In this document: piece by piece, positions 31,815-43,298 of the stretch
Numbering within the stretch: the stretch's first letter is position 1
How the letters are laid out: every line of letters starts with the position of its first letter
Source: Allomyces macrogynus ATCC 38327
Taxonomy: Eukaryota > Blastocladiomycota > Blastocladiomycetes > Blastocladiales > Blastocladiaceae
NCBI GenBank assembly: GCA_000151295.1
Contig: GG745359.1
Coordinates: 485,159 to 549,158 of the forward strand
Length of the DNA: 64,000 nucleotides
Direction: 5' to 3'
The notes under the pieces: generated by a model
The model's database searches: none
What the model was told of the DNA's origin: nothing
Seen by the model: only the letters and a program-made list of their open reading frames with translations
Position numbers and translations under genes: made by a program

Positions 31815-33231
31815 ATGAGCGCGGCGCATGCTCCTGACCCCTCCGCGCCTCGCACGCCGCCGTCCACGCCGTCGAGTAACCGTGCATCGCCGCTGGCGAC
31901 GCCCTTCTCGTTGAACGTGAGTGTGCCGCGGCCAACTCGTCCTCGACTGTTCGATATCGATTCCCGACGCTCACGGCCTTGGGCGACGTCTGCCCGCGAG
32001 TGGCTCGACGCGTTCCTGGCCACCGCAACCGCCTCTGCGCTGTCTAACTTGGCCCGCGCGCTCGACGCTTGACTCTTTCAGTCAACCCAAACGAGGCCAC
32101 CTGTCGTACTCTGCTCCGCCAGCGCTTTCGCCATTTGGCCAAGTGTTCGAGCTCGTTTGGCCTGCACATTGCCCTCCTCGCGGCCAATCGCACTCTCCGG
32201 CTCTGCAGGTACGGCAATCCAATCCTGGCTCGTCGCTGACAAGGTACGAGACTGACTGAGCTGCACGATGCAATGGGGATAGCCCGACGTGGGTGCCGTG
32301 GACGGACGACATGATTCCGGCCATCCGCGACGCACTCATCAACGAGCAGCGCGCGGCACGGACGACAGCGGCTGCGTCGGGTTCCGCGGCACGACCATCG
32401 CCTGCTGGGTCGGCAACGCCCGCAACAGCAGCAGCAGCCGCAGTAGCAGCAACAGGCACCAAAGTGTCATCAATCTCACCAATCGAAAGCTCGGCTTGTC
32501 CTCATCCTCGTCATCGTCATCGCCATCCTCGTCGCAGCCGTCCACCAAACGCGCTCACCGCGCGCTCTCTCCCGCACCCAGTGTGCCTACCGCGCCCTCG
32601 GTTGCGCCCGGGGCGGGCAGGACCCCGGCTGGGCCACCTGCACCAACAGCCCCTGCCGCGTCACCGCGCGCGGTCGGGACGGCCAAGTCTACCACTAAGT
32701 CGGCCGATTCCCTCGCGCAGATTGCGACCGCGTGGGGCCCGCTGCCGTGGACCAAGATCAATTGGCGCATTCAACCGTTCTTCTCGGCGGTGAAGGTGGT
32801 CGCGGGCACGACGCTCGCGGGCGATCCCCGCGACCCGATTGCGATCAAGGCGCATTTTACGGATGCGACAAGGGACCTGTAGGCGAACTCTGCACATTTC
32901 AGGTCGGCGAGGACGTGCCCGCGGACCGCGTGCCGACGCCAGCGCCAACGGCGAGCGCGATTCTCGTCGACGATGACGATGAGATTGAGGTGTGGAAGTG
33001 CGGAAGTCGACGCCCGACGTCGCGCCGAGCAGGCCACGCAGGCAGAGGCGGCGGTCGGCGGCGGCGGCGCCGATCGTGGATTTGACGATGGATTCGGGCG
33101 AGGAGGAGGATCCGGTGGAGGAGGATCCGGTGGAGGAGGATCCGATGCCGGAGGATGAGCTGGAGAATGAGGAGGACGCGGAGGACGAGCCGATGAACGA
33201 CCCGTCTGAATCGGATGACGATTATTGGTAG
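31815..33231 (+). pseudogene. PIAS/SIZ-type paralogue B, SP-RING missing
   Basis: Pieces of the PIAS-type gene occur in order. They are an N-terminal Ser/Pro-rich stretch (MSAAHAPDPSAPRTPP); a segment FGLHIALLAANRTLRLC spliced to SPTWVPWTDDMIPAIRDALI (compare SPAWVQWGPVLISRVQ in A and DDTWINAITTAL in C); and the start of the PINIT-like region, WGPLPWTKINWRIQPFFSAV. The frame then stops at 32882 (THFTDATRDL-like end, FTDATRDL). Sequence resumes in the terminal region, VGEDVPADRVPTPAPTASAI, and a SUMO-interacting-like APIVDLTMDSGEEED followed by an acidic repeat and the stop at 33231. The rest of PINIT and the whole SP-RING are absent, and a frame change is needed near 32420. Most likely a deleted pseudogene; a SUMO-binding fragment without ligase activity is an alternative. 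Confidence 0.6.
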
Positions 33232-33582
33232 GGAGGGAGGGTGGAGGGGCGGGAAGACGAGGGCGGTCGCTGCGTGTCAGTTGGACGTGATGCTTATTCC
33301 ATGAAATACAGATTTCGGGTCTTGTTTGTCTTTCTGGGTTGACTGGTTCTCCGGCTGCCAGCGTGGGAGTCACTCTGAACCGCAGCCTCGTTCGCGTCAT
33401 TGCTGCGTGACGGTGCGACACGGTCGGCTCCGGTCGGCTCAGTCGTCGACGACGACCAACGACGGCCGCAGCGATCCATTTCGGCCGTTCGCGACGCGCA
33501 CAACCGTCCTCAAGCTGCCGCACCCGGCGCGTCTCGCCGCGCACTTGATCCTGACGCTCAGCACCCTCCGACAAACGACATC
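33232..33582. promoter_or_regulatory. Upstream region of TDP1
   Basis: This 351 bp between the paralogue B stop and the TDP1 start should contain the TDP1 promoter and leader. No specific motif was recognised. Confidence 0.4.
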
Positions 33583-35878
33583 ATGGACCGCGAGGAACGC
33601 AAACGACTCGAGATGGAGCGACTTGAACGGCAACGACAGCGGCAACGCGCAACATCGCAGGCTGCCAGCTCGGCAAGTGAACCGGCCCCAACGCTCGCAC
33701 CCGATCCAGCACCAACGCCGTCCACGCCACGTTTGGCCGTGGCCAAGCGGCGGCGTTCCGCGAGCCCGTCGCCAACGCGCAACGAAGCGTCGACGCCGAA
33801 GCGGCGGCGTGAGGGCGAGCCGACCGCGCCGACGAGGGAAGTTGTGGTCATTGATTCGTCGACGGATGAGAGCGATGTCGAGGACGTGGAACCACCGGTA
33901 TCGACGCGTGCAGAGCGTGCGGCGCCAGCCCCACCAAGTGCACCACCGCGCGCAAGCACGCCGGTTGCGGCAGCGGGTTCTCAGGCAGCAGCGATGCCGT
34001 CAGCAGGCTCATCGGTCCAGGACGGTAAGGTTTTGGTTCACGCCAAGGCATCGCGAAATTGGGACCAACCGCTCGATGTCGTCTCGATTGTAGCCGCCGT
34101 CAAGTATCTCGACGGCCGGTTCATGCTCACGACCGTCGGACAGCACACGCAAGGACGGCTCCGATTCACGGACTTGATTGACAAGGTTCTTGCTCTTTGG
34201 CACTTCTCAGATTCTTTGGCACCAATTGACTTGGATTATTGTTTCTGTCTATTCGCTTTGGCGTGGTGCCGTCAGAAACACATGCAAGCAGCCATACTTT
34301 CGTCGTACGTTTGGGAGGACGAGTGGTTGTGGCCATTGCTCCCGCCCAACATTCGACTGTGTTTGATCGTCAACAAGGACAGCCCGCCCCGAGTTCCCGT
34401 GCGTTATTCGCGTCATCACTCCGTCGAGCCGTAACATGACTCCCTTACTCATCCTTGTCCACCACTTTTCCAGGCCGATCGCGCCGCGCAAACCCGGGTC
34501 TGCGTCCCGACCATGGCCGGGTTCGGCGTCATGCACGTCAAGCTGTGCCTGTTCGTCTACCGCACGTTTGTGCGCATGGTCGTTGCCTCGGCCAACCTGA
34601 TCTCGTACGACTGGACGGGCATGGAGAACATTTGTTTCGTCCAAGATTTCCCGAAACGCGCGCCTACCACCGCTGCCGCTGGGACCACCCCAACTCCGCC
34701 GCCACTGTCCGAGTGGTTCACGTCCCTTTCGTCGATTCTCGGTGACTTACAAGTGCCCGAATCCGTCTACCGGTTCTTGCAAGGGTACGACGCGTCCAAG
34801 TGGCACGGCGAGTTCATCTTTTCGCGGCACGGGTCGTTTGCGGGTCGGTACGGCGGACACGCGCTCGCGCATGCCGTGGCCAAATTCGTACCGGACAAAG
34901 CAACGCGCCGCGCGTGGAGCACAGTGCCGCTGCTCGTGGATTGTGTTGGGTCGTCGCTCGGCAAGATGGACCAGGCGTTTGTTGACCAGATGCGCACGTG
35001 GTTGCGCGGGTCGTTGCGGGTCGACAAGGACAGGCTGCCCGATGCGGATAACACGCGCGTGTTGTTTCCGACCAAGGAGTCGGTCGTCAAGAGCGTGTAT
35101 GGCGAGCCGGTACGATGGATTGGCGGGCTTGTGTTTTGAGCAAGCGGGTTGTCACGTTGACGTGTGTCGCATTTGTAGGGTGGTGGCAGCATCTGGCTGA
35201 AAAGGGAGATGTGGGAGGGTGCTGGGTACCCGAAGCACTTTCTGCACACGCTCCAGTCCAAGTGCACGGGCTATTTGATGCACTGCAAGGTCCTTTGATG
35301 GCGTTTTGCTCTCGCGTTCGGCGCTACGATGCTGATCATTCGAATCTGTCGACAGATCATTTGTGCGCGCGTGATCCAGACGGTTGGCGGCCCCAGCGCA
35401 GCTGGGGCCGCCACCGACGGCGACTCTGACGCAGCCCCGCCGATTCCCATCCACGGCATTTACTACGCGGGGTGCGTTCACTTTGCGCCTGGTACAACCG
35501 CGCACTCACTCCTGACGTTGGCCTCCTCGACCTAGTTCGCACAACTTTACCAAGGCCGCGTGGGGCACGTCGAGCAAAGTTGGCAAGATCCGCTCCTACA
35601 ACTACGAGCTCGGCGTCGTGTTCCCAATCACGACCGCGTCGGAGATTGGGACGACGTTCCCGATTCCGTTTTCCACGCCTACAGAGTATCGCCCGGGTGT
35701 GGACGAACCCTGGGTGCGTCTGTTTTGGGTCGATGTTGTTGATACATTGCATAGTACTGACCAATTTGCGTTCGCGTCGCACCGAGTAGCTGCAAGGTTG
35801 AAGGGGTGGAGGGGGGGGGGGGGGGGGAGTGGGACGTTCTGTTTACCAATTCACGGTTCTGTTGCTGCGGACTTTTGA
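33583..35878 (+). CDS. TDP1: Tyrosyl-DNA phosphodiesterase 1 (TDP1)
   Basis: Exons 33583-34398, 34474-35109, 35179-35289, 35356-35471 and 35536 onward join in phase. TDP1 is a phospholipase D superfamily enzyme that removes stalled topoisomerase I peptides from DNA 3' ends. The basic, disordered N-terminus (MDREERKRLEMERLERQRQR) precedes the catalytic region. The first HKD-type motif is MHVKLCLFVYRTF (His 293, Lys 295), followed by VASANLISYDW and ENICFVQDFP. The second is GYLMHCK (His 519, Lys 521), followed after an intron by GSHNFTKAAWGTSSKV and SYNYELGVVFP. Both catalytic His-Lys pairs are present. The extreme C-terminus is uncertain: the open frame passes through a 17-base G-tract to a stop at 35878, but an intron with a GTGCG donor just after DEPW (about 35712) could give another ending. 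TDP1 lies between two PIAS-type genes. Confidence 0.88.
35811..35827 (+). repeat. Poly-G tract
   Basis: Seventeen consecutive G inside the last open stretch of TDP1. It is probably in the 3' untranslated region or a terminal intron, and makes the predicted C-terminus unreliable. Confidence 0.9.
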
Positions 35879-36129
35879 TCTCAGTTTTGGACAGGAGAGT
35901 GGTTGTGGCGAAAATGGGTCCCTTCACCAATTCGTTTGGCATTGGACGTTTTCGGGATGCGACCTGCAACGAGGGCAGACGAGAGTGACAGGCCATCACA
36001 ATCCAAACCAACAGACTAACACGAACGAATTTCAATTTTTGCTCATCTTCTCACCCAAGCACTCACTCCCTTCGGAATCAGGGTATCAATCACGCCGAGG
36101 ACGCGCGACGCGTCCACCCACACCTTGGC

Positions 36130-36178
36130 TTACTTGCGCGCGGCCGACGAGGAGCGCTTGCCCGTTGGCGATGACGGA

Positions 36179-36240
<62 letters not shown>

Positions 36241-36523
36241 GGTCACAAGCGTCGAGGGCGCCAGCTTGTTGGTCGGCGACGACGGGGGCTGCGGCGGCTG
36301 CGACTGCTTGTTGACCGGCGACGACGGGCGCTGGTTCTGGTTCTGGTTTTGGCTCTGTTTCTGCTGCTGCGTCACGAGCTTGGGCTGCGCCGTCGTCGGG
36401 CGCTGCTGAGAACGCTGCTGGTTCTGCTGCTCGTTCTGCTGCTGCGACTTGGCCGGCTGGTTTTGCTGCTGATGCTTGACCTGCTTGACCTGCGCCGACT
36501 GCGGCCGTGTCGATGAGGCCTGC

Positions 36524-36554
<31 letters not shown>

Positions 36555-37119
36555 TGGAGGCCTGCTGCGTGTTCTGCTGCTGCTGCTGTTGGTTCTGCTT
36601 GAACTGCGCCGACTGCGGACGTGCCGTCGAAGCCTGCTGCTGCTGCTGCTGCTGGCGTGCCGTGTTCTGCTGCTGTTGCTGCTGCTTGGGCGCCGGCAGC
36701 TGCGACTTGAGCCAAATGGGCGCGACCGAGTCGTCAAAGAGCCACGCACCCGACTCGAACGCGTCGTCCGGATGCGCGTTGCGCGAGCGGATCGGGATCG
36801 GCTGGTTCGACTGCGAGCGTATCGGCTGTGACTGTTGCTGCTGCGTGGGCTGCTGCTTCTGCTGCTTCTGTTGCTGGGCCAGGTTGGCCGGCTTCTGCTG
36901 CGACGACTGCGGGCGCGCCGCCGAGTTCTGCGACTGGCTTTGCTGCTGCGACTTGGCCTGCTGCTGCGACTTGGCCTGCTGCTGCTGCTGCTGCTGGTTC
37001 TGCTGCGACTTGGCCTGGTTCTGTTGCTGGACCAGGTTGGTCGTCTTTTGCTGAGCCGACTGCGGGCGCGTCGTCGAGTTCTGCGCCTGCTGTTGCTGCT
37101 GGTTCTGCTGCTGCTTGAC

Positions 37120-37162
<43 letters not shown>

Positions 37163-37386
37163 GAGTTCTGCTGCTGCTGCTGCTGCTTGCTCGACGGCGA
37201 CGACGGGCGCTGCTGCTGTTGCTGTGGCTGTTGCTGGTTTAGCGACTGCTGCTGCTTGTTCGAGGGCGAAGCCGGGCGCTGCTGCGACTGCTGCTGCTGG
37301 TTCTTGGCCTGCTGGCCCTTGACCGAGTTCTGCTGGAGCGCCGGGGCGGCGGCGGTCTTGGCCTGCGCGTTCTGGATGCGACCCAT
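36130..37386 (-). CDS. Glutamine-rich low-complexity protein
   Basis: A single minus-strand frame of 418 residues starts MGRIQNAQAKTAAAPALQQN and ends SPTGKRSSSAARK. It is built almost entirely of poly-Gln runs broken by RPSSPSSK, RPQSAQQK and PxNK motifs. The longest run, close to the C-terminus, is encoded at about 36180-36240. One non-repetitive segment stands out in the middle: NAHPDDAFESGAWLFDDSVA then PIWLKSQLPAPK. The recurrent SPSNK/SPTNK/SPVNK units suggest an ancestral repeat of about 20-30 residues. A TATA box lies about 95 bp upstream of the ATG. Such Gln-rich proteins are often condensate-forming or transcription-related, but nothing here shows a function. CAG-run lengths may be wrong in the assembly. 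Confidence 0.7.
36181..37290 (-). repeat. CAG/CAA (poly-Gln) triplet repeats
   Basis: Dense CTG/TTG triplets on the plus strand, which are CAG/CAA on the coding minus strand. The longest nearly pure runs are at about 36180-36238 and 37122-37160. They are expected to vary in length between strains. Confidence 0.9.
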
Positions 37387-37991
37387 CTTGGACGGTTGGC
37401 TTGGGTGGTTGATTGGCTTGCGGAAGACGAGGAGCAAGGGGAACTCGATGGGGACTTAAAACGGCGTGGGGATGCGCGGTATTTATACTCGGGCCGGCCA
37501 CACACGGGAGCAGCTATGGCGGGTGGACACTGGTCGTTTTGCGTTGACGAGTGCAGCTACTTCTTTTTGCTTGAAATCATGGTGCTAGTGTGGAAAGTGA
37601 AGTCGGGGTTGATGGTCTACAGGCGAACGCGTCGTGTCGAGGCACTTTTGAGGCCGTGATCAAAGAATGATTACGCGGTCATGTTTGCCTCCCCTCTCAA
37701 TTGATAGTGTATTGTCGCCCGTTGCCTCCGCGCGCTCGCATGGCATCGAGCCAACCTGTCCTCATTTGCTTGTCGCATATGGGAAGCGGAGCGCGAGTGG
37801 GGGAAGGATGCGGTGCGCTCAGGCATGCTTCTCGACTGCGATCATTGTCTCCAACGCGCCAGCCGCACAGAAAATCGAAGATCGCTGTGAATTCAACAAA
37901 AGCCAAGGAGACATTTCGGGCGCAGAAACGTTCACGTCGATCCAAGAATAAACGAATATATCTCGTCACACCTCCTAACCGCGCAGCCTGA
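37387..37991. other. Intergenic; promoter of the Gln-rich gene and SF3B2 3' end
   Basis: This 605 bp region contains the TATA box of the Gln-rich gene near its left end. The remainder shows only short chance frames. Confidence 0.45.
37479..37489 (-). promoter_or_regulatory. TATA box of the Gln-rich gene
   Basis: The minus strand reads GAGTATAAATACC, a textbook TATA element about 95 bp upstream of the ATG at 37386. It is the clearest core-promoter motif in the window. Confidence 0.65.
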
Positions 37992-40080
37992 TCAGAACTT
38001 GAAATCCTTGCGCTTCTTGTCCTCGATCTTGCGCTTCTTCTTGGCCGCGTCCGCAACCGAATCGCTCGTGGCCGCACGCCCAAGCGTTGATGGTGCCGTT
38101 GGGATTATCGACGCGGACATGGACATGGGCGTCTCGGCCATTTCGTCCGCAGGCCGCTTGCGAATATCGTAGACGCGGTCGGTGCCCATGAGCCCCTTGC
38201 CGACATTCACCTTCCGCTCCTCCAAGACCGTGTACAGCTCGCGGCGCGGCGCCAGCGTGTCGTCGGTTTCCACGACCGCCGTGCTCTTGCGCAGATCCAG
38301 GTCCTCGGGCGCGTTGAGCGCGGCCATGTACTCGTCGAGTTCGGCATCATCGTCACCCATGCGCGGCACGTGGTCGACGACCGTCGGCCGCGCGTCGTCG
38401 TCGGCATTGTCGCCACCGAGCGTTGTGATCGCCTCGACGCGATCCACTGTCTCGTCCTGCCCAAGATCCATATCCTCGCCCTCGGACGCAATCTCGTCGT
38501 CGTCCTCTTCCTCCTCTTCCTCGTCGGCCTGCGGCGGGATCTCGCCCCACAATTCCTTGGCGCCTGGTGGCAGGTACACGTCGTATTGCGCCGCGTCGTA
38601 CATGGTGCCAAACACGTCGCCGTAGAGCGGGCGGCCGTACTCGTCGACAGGCGGCTTGCCCCAACCGCCCGGGTGGAAGCCCCATTGCGCGCCCAGCGGA
38701 ATTGGCGCGTTGAGTCCGGGGATCTTGAGCCCAGGGTAGGACGGCGGCGGACCATACCGCTGCATGCTGAGCAGCCACGGTGGTGGGGCCATCGGCGGCA
38801 TGTTGAGCGCGCGCCGCAGCCCTTCGGACAAGGGCGCGCCCGGGCGCACGTTCTTGAGCTTGGTCTCGAATTCGCGGCCCTCATAGTACCTATTACCGGG
38901 GAAGAGTTAGTCTCGACCGCGACCATCCACGAACGCGCAAGAGCAACGTACATTTCACCAAACGCCGTCATGTCCGGCTTGGTCTGCCACTTGAAGAACG
39001 CGTCATGCAGCTTGGCGTAGTCAATGACGAGCTTGCCCATCTTGGGCGCGACGCGCTCGCGCGTCTTGGCCTTGAGTGTGGCATTTTCGTCCTTGGCGCC
39101 GACGGCCTCGCGCATTTCCTGAATCCCCGTGGCCTTGATGAAATCCGGCAGTTCAAACGGCGCCTTTTCGAGACCGCGCTTGTTTTGCAGGTACTTGCGC
39201 TTTTGCGACCAGTGAATCGGCACGGGGACTGTGTTACGTGTGGATTTCAGGTCGACGAGCAGTTTTGGGTCAGCGGCGGTCACGTCGACCCACTGTTGAT
39301 TGGAAGATGATAAACATTAGTTGGCAGCGACAGAAAGCGAAAAAGACAACTGGTGGAGAAAACACACTTCGACCACCTCGGGCTTGTCGACCAACTGCTT
39401 GAGTTCCGCGACCGAGAGCCGGTTGAGCTTGCGCATTTTGCGGTTGCTCATTTCCTGCTGCTCGCCGTTCATGTCCTCGTCGTTATCCTCGTCCATGTCG
39501 GAGCCCTGGTCCTTGGCCGCGTCATCCTGGTCGGCACCGGCATGGTCAGCGGCGTCCTCGTCGGCGGCCTCTGGCTCGGCCGGCGTGAACTTGGCAAAGA
39601 CCGACCCAAAGTACTCTGCCATGTCGCCTGCGTCGACGGTCTCGGGAACGTATTCAATGTTGACGCTGAGCAGCGGTTCCGCGAGGGGTGTCTGGATGGT
39701 CACGGACGACGTCGGCAAGGTCAGTGGACCGCGTGTGGCGAGTGGAGCAGCAGATGGACGGTCAATACCGTTGGCGGGTCCGGCGTCGCATCGCGGTCAT
39801 GGTCGTCGTGTGCAGATTCGGTCGTGGTGGACTTGCCCTTCTTTTTGCGGCGGCGGCGAGCGGGCGCGGCCTTCTTGCCGTTCTTGGCCGTGGTCGGGGC
39901 CGGCGACGACGACGATGCGTGATCAGCGCCGTTGACACCAGGGAGCGTCTGGAGAGCATAGAGCGCGTCAGAATCATTCGCATCTCGAGGCATGGTGCGA
40001 GCGAGCAGCTCGGCGGTCGCCAAACGGGGCCGTACGGGCACGGGTAGCGGTGCAGCCGAGGCCGCGGCGGTCGTGACCAT
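37992..40080 (-). CDS. SF3B2: Splicing factor 3B subunit 2 (SF3B2/SAP145/Cus1)
   Basis: Four minus-strand exons join in phase: 40080-39769, 39691-39368, 39292-38952 and 38889-37992, giving 624 residues. SF3B2 is part of the SF3b complex of the U2 snRNP and contacts pre-mRNA near the branch site. The DUF382 region reads NRLSVAELKQLVDKPEVVEW, VDVTAADPKLLVDLKSTRNT, VPVPIHWSQKRKYLQNKRGL and LPDFIKATGIQEMREAVG. The PSP proline-rich motif follows: MPPMAPPPWLLSMQRYGPPP, SYPGLKIPGLNAPIPLGAQW. An acidic stretch (QADEEEEEEDDDEIASEGED) and a Lys-rich end (KKKRKIEDKKRKDFKF) complete it. The start MVTTAAASAAPLP has a strong context (GCC before the ATG, G after); no earlier ATG is in frame. Confidence 0.95.
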
Positions 40081-40480
40081 GGCGGACGGGCGGGTTCGGC
40101 CGTTGAACGGGGTATCGGGGCGTTCGTTGCTCTCGACAGACTGCAGCAAGTTGTAAGCCGGGGTAGCGGTTCAACGGAAGAGAGCACGATTTGCGAAATG
40201 AAGATTGGTCAGTCGAATGGACGTGGGCAACGATGGAGGAACAGAACACATGGCCTGCTTCGGGCCCGCCGATATCTGAGGCAGAAGAGTGACGCGGTCC
40301 TCGACCCTGCCAACGACCGAGTCACCTCCAGTAATTTATCACTTTGCCAGCGCCGCCGTTTTCCAACACTTGCATCTCTCGACAACGAGCGTGCCGCCAG
40401 CTCCGACTCGCTGCAATATATTCTGCGAGTGCCGAACGGCTAATCGGCGCTGGGAGCGCAGGCAATCAAGTCGCGCCGCC
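40081..40480. promoter_or_regulatory. Divergent promoter region, SF3B2 / SUMO E3 paralogue C
   Basis: 400 bp between divergent starts. It includes a short match (about 40523-40544) to the KWYIVM-coding stretch of the F-box/LRR-like family, which may be chance. No TATA box is seen. Confidence 0.4.
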
Positions 40481-43298
40481 ATGGCCAACGCGGCAAGAAC
40501 CCACAATTTCAACTTCAATACGGCGCAAGTGGTATATCATGATCAGCATCACCCAACATGGATCTCTCACGTACCGAGCGGCCGAGCCTCATCTTTGCTT
40601 CTCGTCCGTGGCCGTGTCTTTGGCCACGCTTTTAGGCGCTCCACACTGTCGTGTCGCGCACGCTTGTGACCACCATCAAGGATGTGGCTGCAACCCTGGG
40701 CCTGATCCGATCCGGGAACAAAGTTGTGCTGGTCACTCGCGTCGTCAACCACATCATTCAGATCGCGCTCACCGCACCGCAAAGCTTGCGCGCCACGCTC
40801 GTGCAAATATGTGAGCTCCTGCGCCAGGACCCACGGTACTGTCGTTGCAGTTTCGGTTCGGGCCCCTCACGCTGTCATCCTCATACGCGTCGTTGTCTTT
40901 TTCTCCCGGTTGCAGAATGTCCAACTCGAGAGAACTCGACGACACTTGGATCAACGCCATCACTACGGCCCTGACGTCGCCACGGCCTGCGGCTCCACCA
41001 CCCCTTGTCCGCCCGCCGGCCCCACCCGCTGCCGCTCGCCCGCCGGCCCCACCCACGTCTCGCCCATATGCTCCGGGTACCCGCCCTGCCGCCGCACCAC
41101 CAGCTGCCGTGCTGCTCACACGCGCAACGCCATATACCGAAAGACCAGCGCCCGCACCAGCGCCTCCGCGTACCGTGACACCGCCCAATTCGCTGATCAC
41201 GCCGTGGGGTCGTATCGAGACGGCTGCGATCCGGTGGCGATTAGCGCCGTTCTTTGACTTGGGCCGCATCGTCGCGACCACGGTAATGGCGTCCGGGTAC
41301 CAGGCCACGAGCCGCGTCACGTTTACGATCCCCGCTGAGGATTTGCGCGTGATCGCGTACGTTTGACCGTGTCTCCCGGTTTGTAGTTTGATCTGAGACA
41401 AGAGTTTGCTCACTCCGCGTTTACCTTAACTAGCGGCGACCAGTATTTCCGCGTCGTGCTCCTAACCTCGCACGTCTCGGCCGCATTCCTGTCGACCAAG
41501 ACCATCCAAGGACGACGATGCTCGGCGCTCATGGAGCCGCGCACGATCAACCACGCGACGGTCAATGGGCGCATCGTGAACCAAGTGCGCAATCGTGGCA
41601 TGCCGCGGAAAAAGCCCGCGGCCGTGCACCCGATCGACATTACCGGTGCAATTAACACCAACGCGACGCAGCAGTTGTTGGAAATGCACAGCAGTCAGCA
41701 CTGCAACGACCAGGACGTGGTGCCGCCGTCACCGCTTGTCGTGGCCGTCGCGGTCGTGCGCAAGACGCCGCTGGCCAACGTTGTCGAGCTCGCCAAGCGA
41801 AATCGGCTGTGCGAGGCGGATCGCGTCGCCTCCCGTACGGTGTCTTTGTTCTGGTCTGGAACATGGAGTCACGCTGGACCAAACTGACCCGATTTTGGTT
41901 CTAGTCCGACGTGCCGCTGAGCAAGCTGACGACGACGACCTTATCGCCTCTGCAGCCGTTGTCTCCCTCAAGGACCCCGCTGCGTTCACGCGCATCACGA
42001 CCCCTGCGCGATCGCGGTCGTGCGAGCACCCGGAATGTTTTGACCTCGATATGTTCCTGGCCATGAACGAGCAGACGCCCGTCTACGCATGCCCCGTCTG
42101 CGACCGCGCGGTCGGGTCAACCGACGCACTTACGGTCGCGCACGTCGATGCACCGCCGCCGTCGCTCGTCGAGCATCTGGGCACGACGCCGCTCAAGTAC
42201 CTGGTCGGGTTCGACGTGCTCGATGATCTGGTCGTCGACGAGCACTTTGAGCGCATGCTGCGCGCGGCCGGCGACCGCATTAATAGTATGACGCTCGAGG
42301 TGGCGACGGGCGAGTGGCGGATGCCGGAGAGACATGCCGCCGCCATTGAGGTGAACCTCGACGGTGGAGATGACGAGGACGGCCACCGAGACGTGAAACC
42401 CGACCTGGTCGACTTGGCCGACGCACGGCCAGCATCGTTGCTCAGTACTGGCGGCCGCCCCGGGTCGAGCATTCCCGTCATTTCGCTCCTCTCTGACTCG
42501 GAAGACGATGACGACGGCAATGCCGCGGGCGACGACGAGGACCGTCGTGCCAACACGCCCGCGCTGAACGGCGAAGATCACCACGACGCGCGGCCATCTC
42601 TCGCCCCGCTCCAGGGCGAGGACGCGAGCCCACCGCCGCCGCCGCCGCCCCAGCTTGCCTCCAGCAGTAACGTGATTGACTTGACCTGCGATTCGGACGA
42701 TGACGACGATGGTGGATATGCGCCGCCGCCGCGACCCGCCGCCGTCGAGCTCGTGCGACTCGCTGCATCGAGTCCAGTCGTGGTATCGAGTCCAGTTGTC
42801 CCCGTGACGGCACCATCGCCGCCACCACCACCCGCCGCTGTACCATCATCGCTACCGCTGCAGGCCGCCGCCGCTCCGGCCGTCCCGAACGTTGCACATG
42901 CCGCCCAACTTGCCCCAATTCTCAGTCAACCAGTTGCAACCACGGCCGCACCATCGAGCACTCCGCCCGTCCAACCCGCCGCGATACCCGCTCCGCCCGC
43001 ACGCACGGTCAACGGCGTCGCTGCTTCCGCTTCGACAGCCACCGCTCCCGCGCCGCATCCACCAGTGTCGCCCGCCAGCTCGAGCGCAAGCTCCAGTGCG
43101 CCCGTTCCCGTCGCAGCGAGAATCGTGCGCAATTTGCAGGCACCGTACGCGATGGTGTTTACATCGCCGCGCATGCGCTCGGCGACGCCATCGCCTACCG
43201 TGGTCCCGGCCAAGCGCGGTGCGCCGGCCGAGGGTGGGGCCGAACAGCAGCCGGCGAGCAAGGTCGCGCGCTTGGACGATGAAGCGCGCACGGAGTGA
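40481..43298 (+). CDS. PIAS/SIZ-type SUMO E3 ligase, paralogue C
   Basis: Exons 40481-40531, 40636-40835, 40916-41356, 41434-41834 and 41905-43298 join in phase to 828 residues. A SAP-like DNA-binding motif (TIKDVAATLGLIRSGNKVVL then VTRVVNHIIQ) is N-terminal. After a Pro/Ala-rich linker comes a PINIT-like region (WGRIETAAIRWRLAPFFDLG, YFRVVLLTSHVSAAFLSTKT, LVVAVAVVRKTPLANVVELA). The SP-RING reads VSLKDPAAFTRITTPARSRS, CEHPECFDLDMFLAMNEQ, YACPVCDRAV. Two acidic SUMO-interacting-like motifs follow, IPVISLLSDSEDDDDG and NVIDLTCDSDDDDDG, then a long Ala/Pro/Ser-rich tail with a basic end. Unlike paralogue B, every expected part is present. The tiny first exon (17 residues) and its 104 bp intron are the weakest part of the model. 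Confidence 0.82.

Noticed and set aside
36476..37054. Cys-rich and Leu-rich plus-strand frames
   Set aside because: They are other-frame readings of the CAG/CAA repeats of the Gln-rich gene (CTG = Leu, TGC = Cys).
40523..40544. Another F-box/LRR relic next to SUMO E3 paralogue C
   Set aside because: Only about 20 bases resemble the KWYIVM-coding stretch and the flanks do not match; treated as chance.
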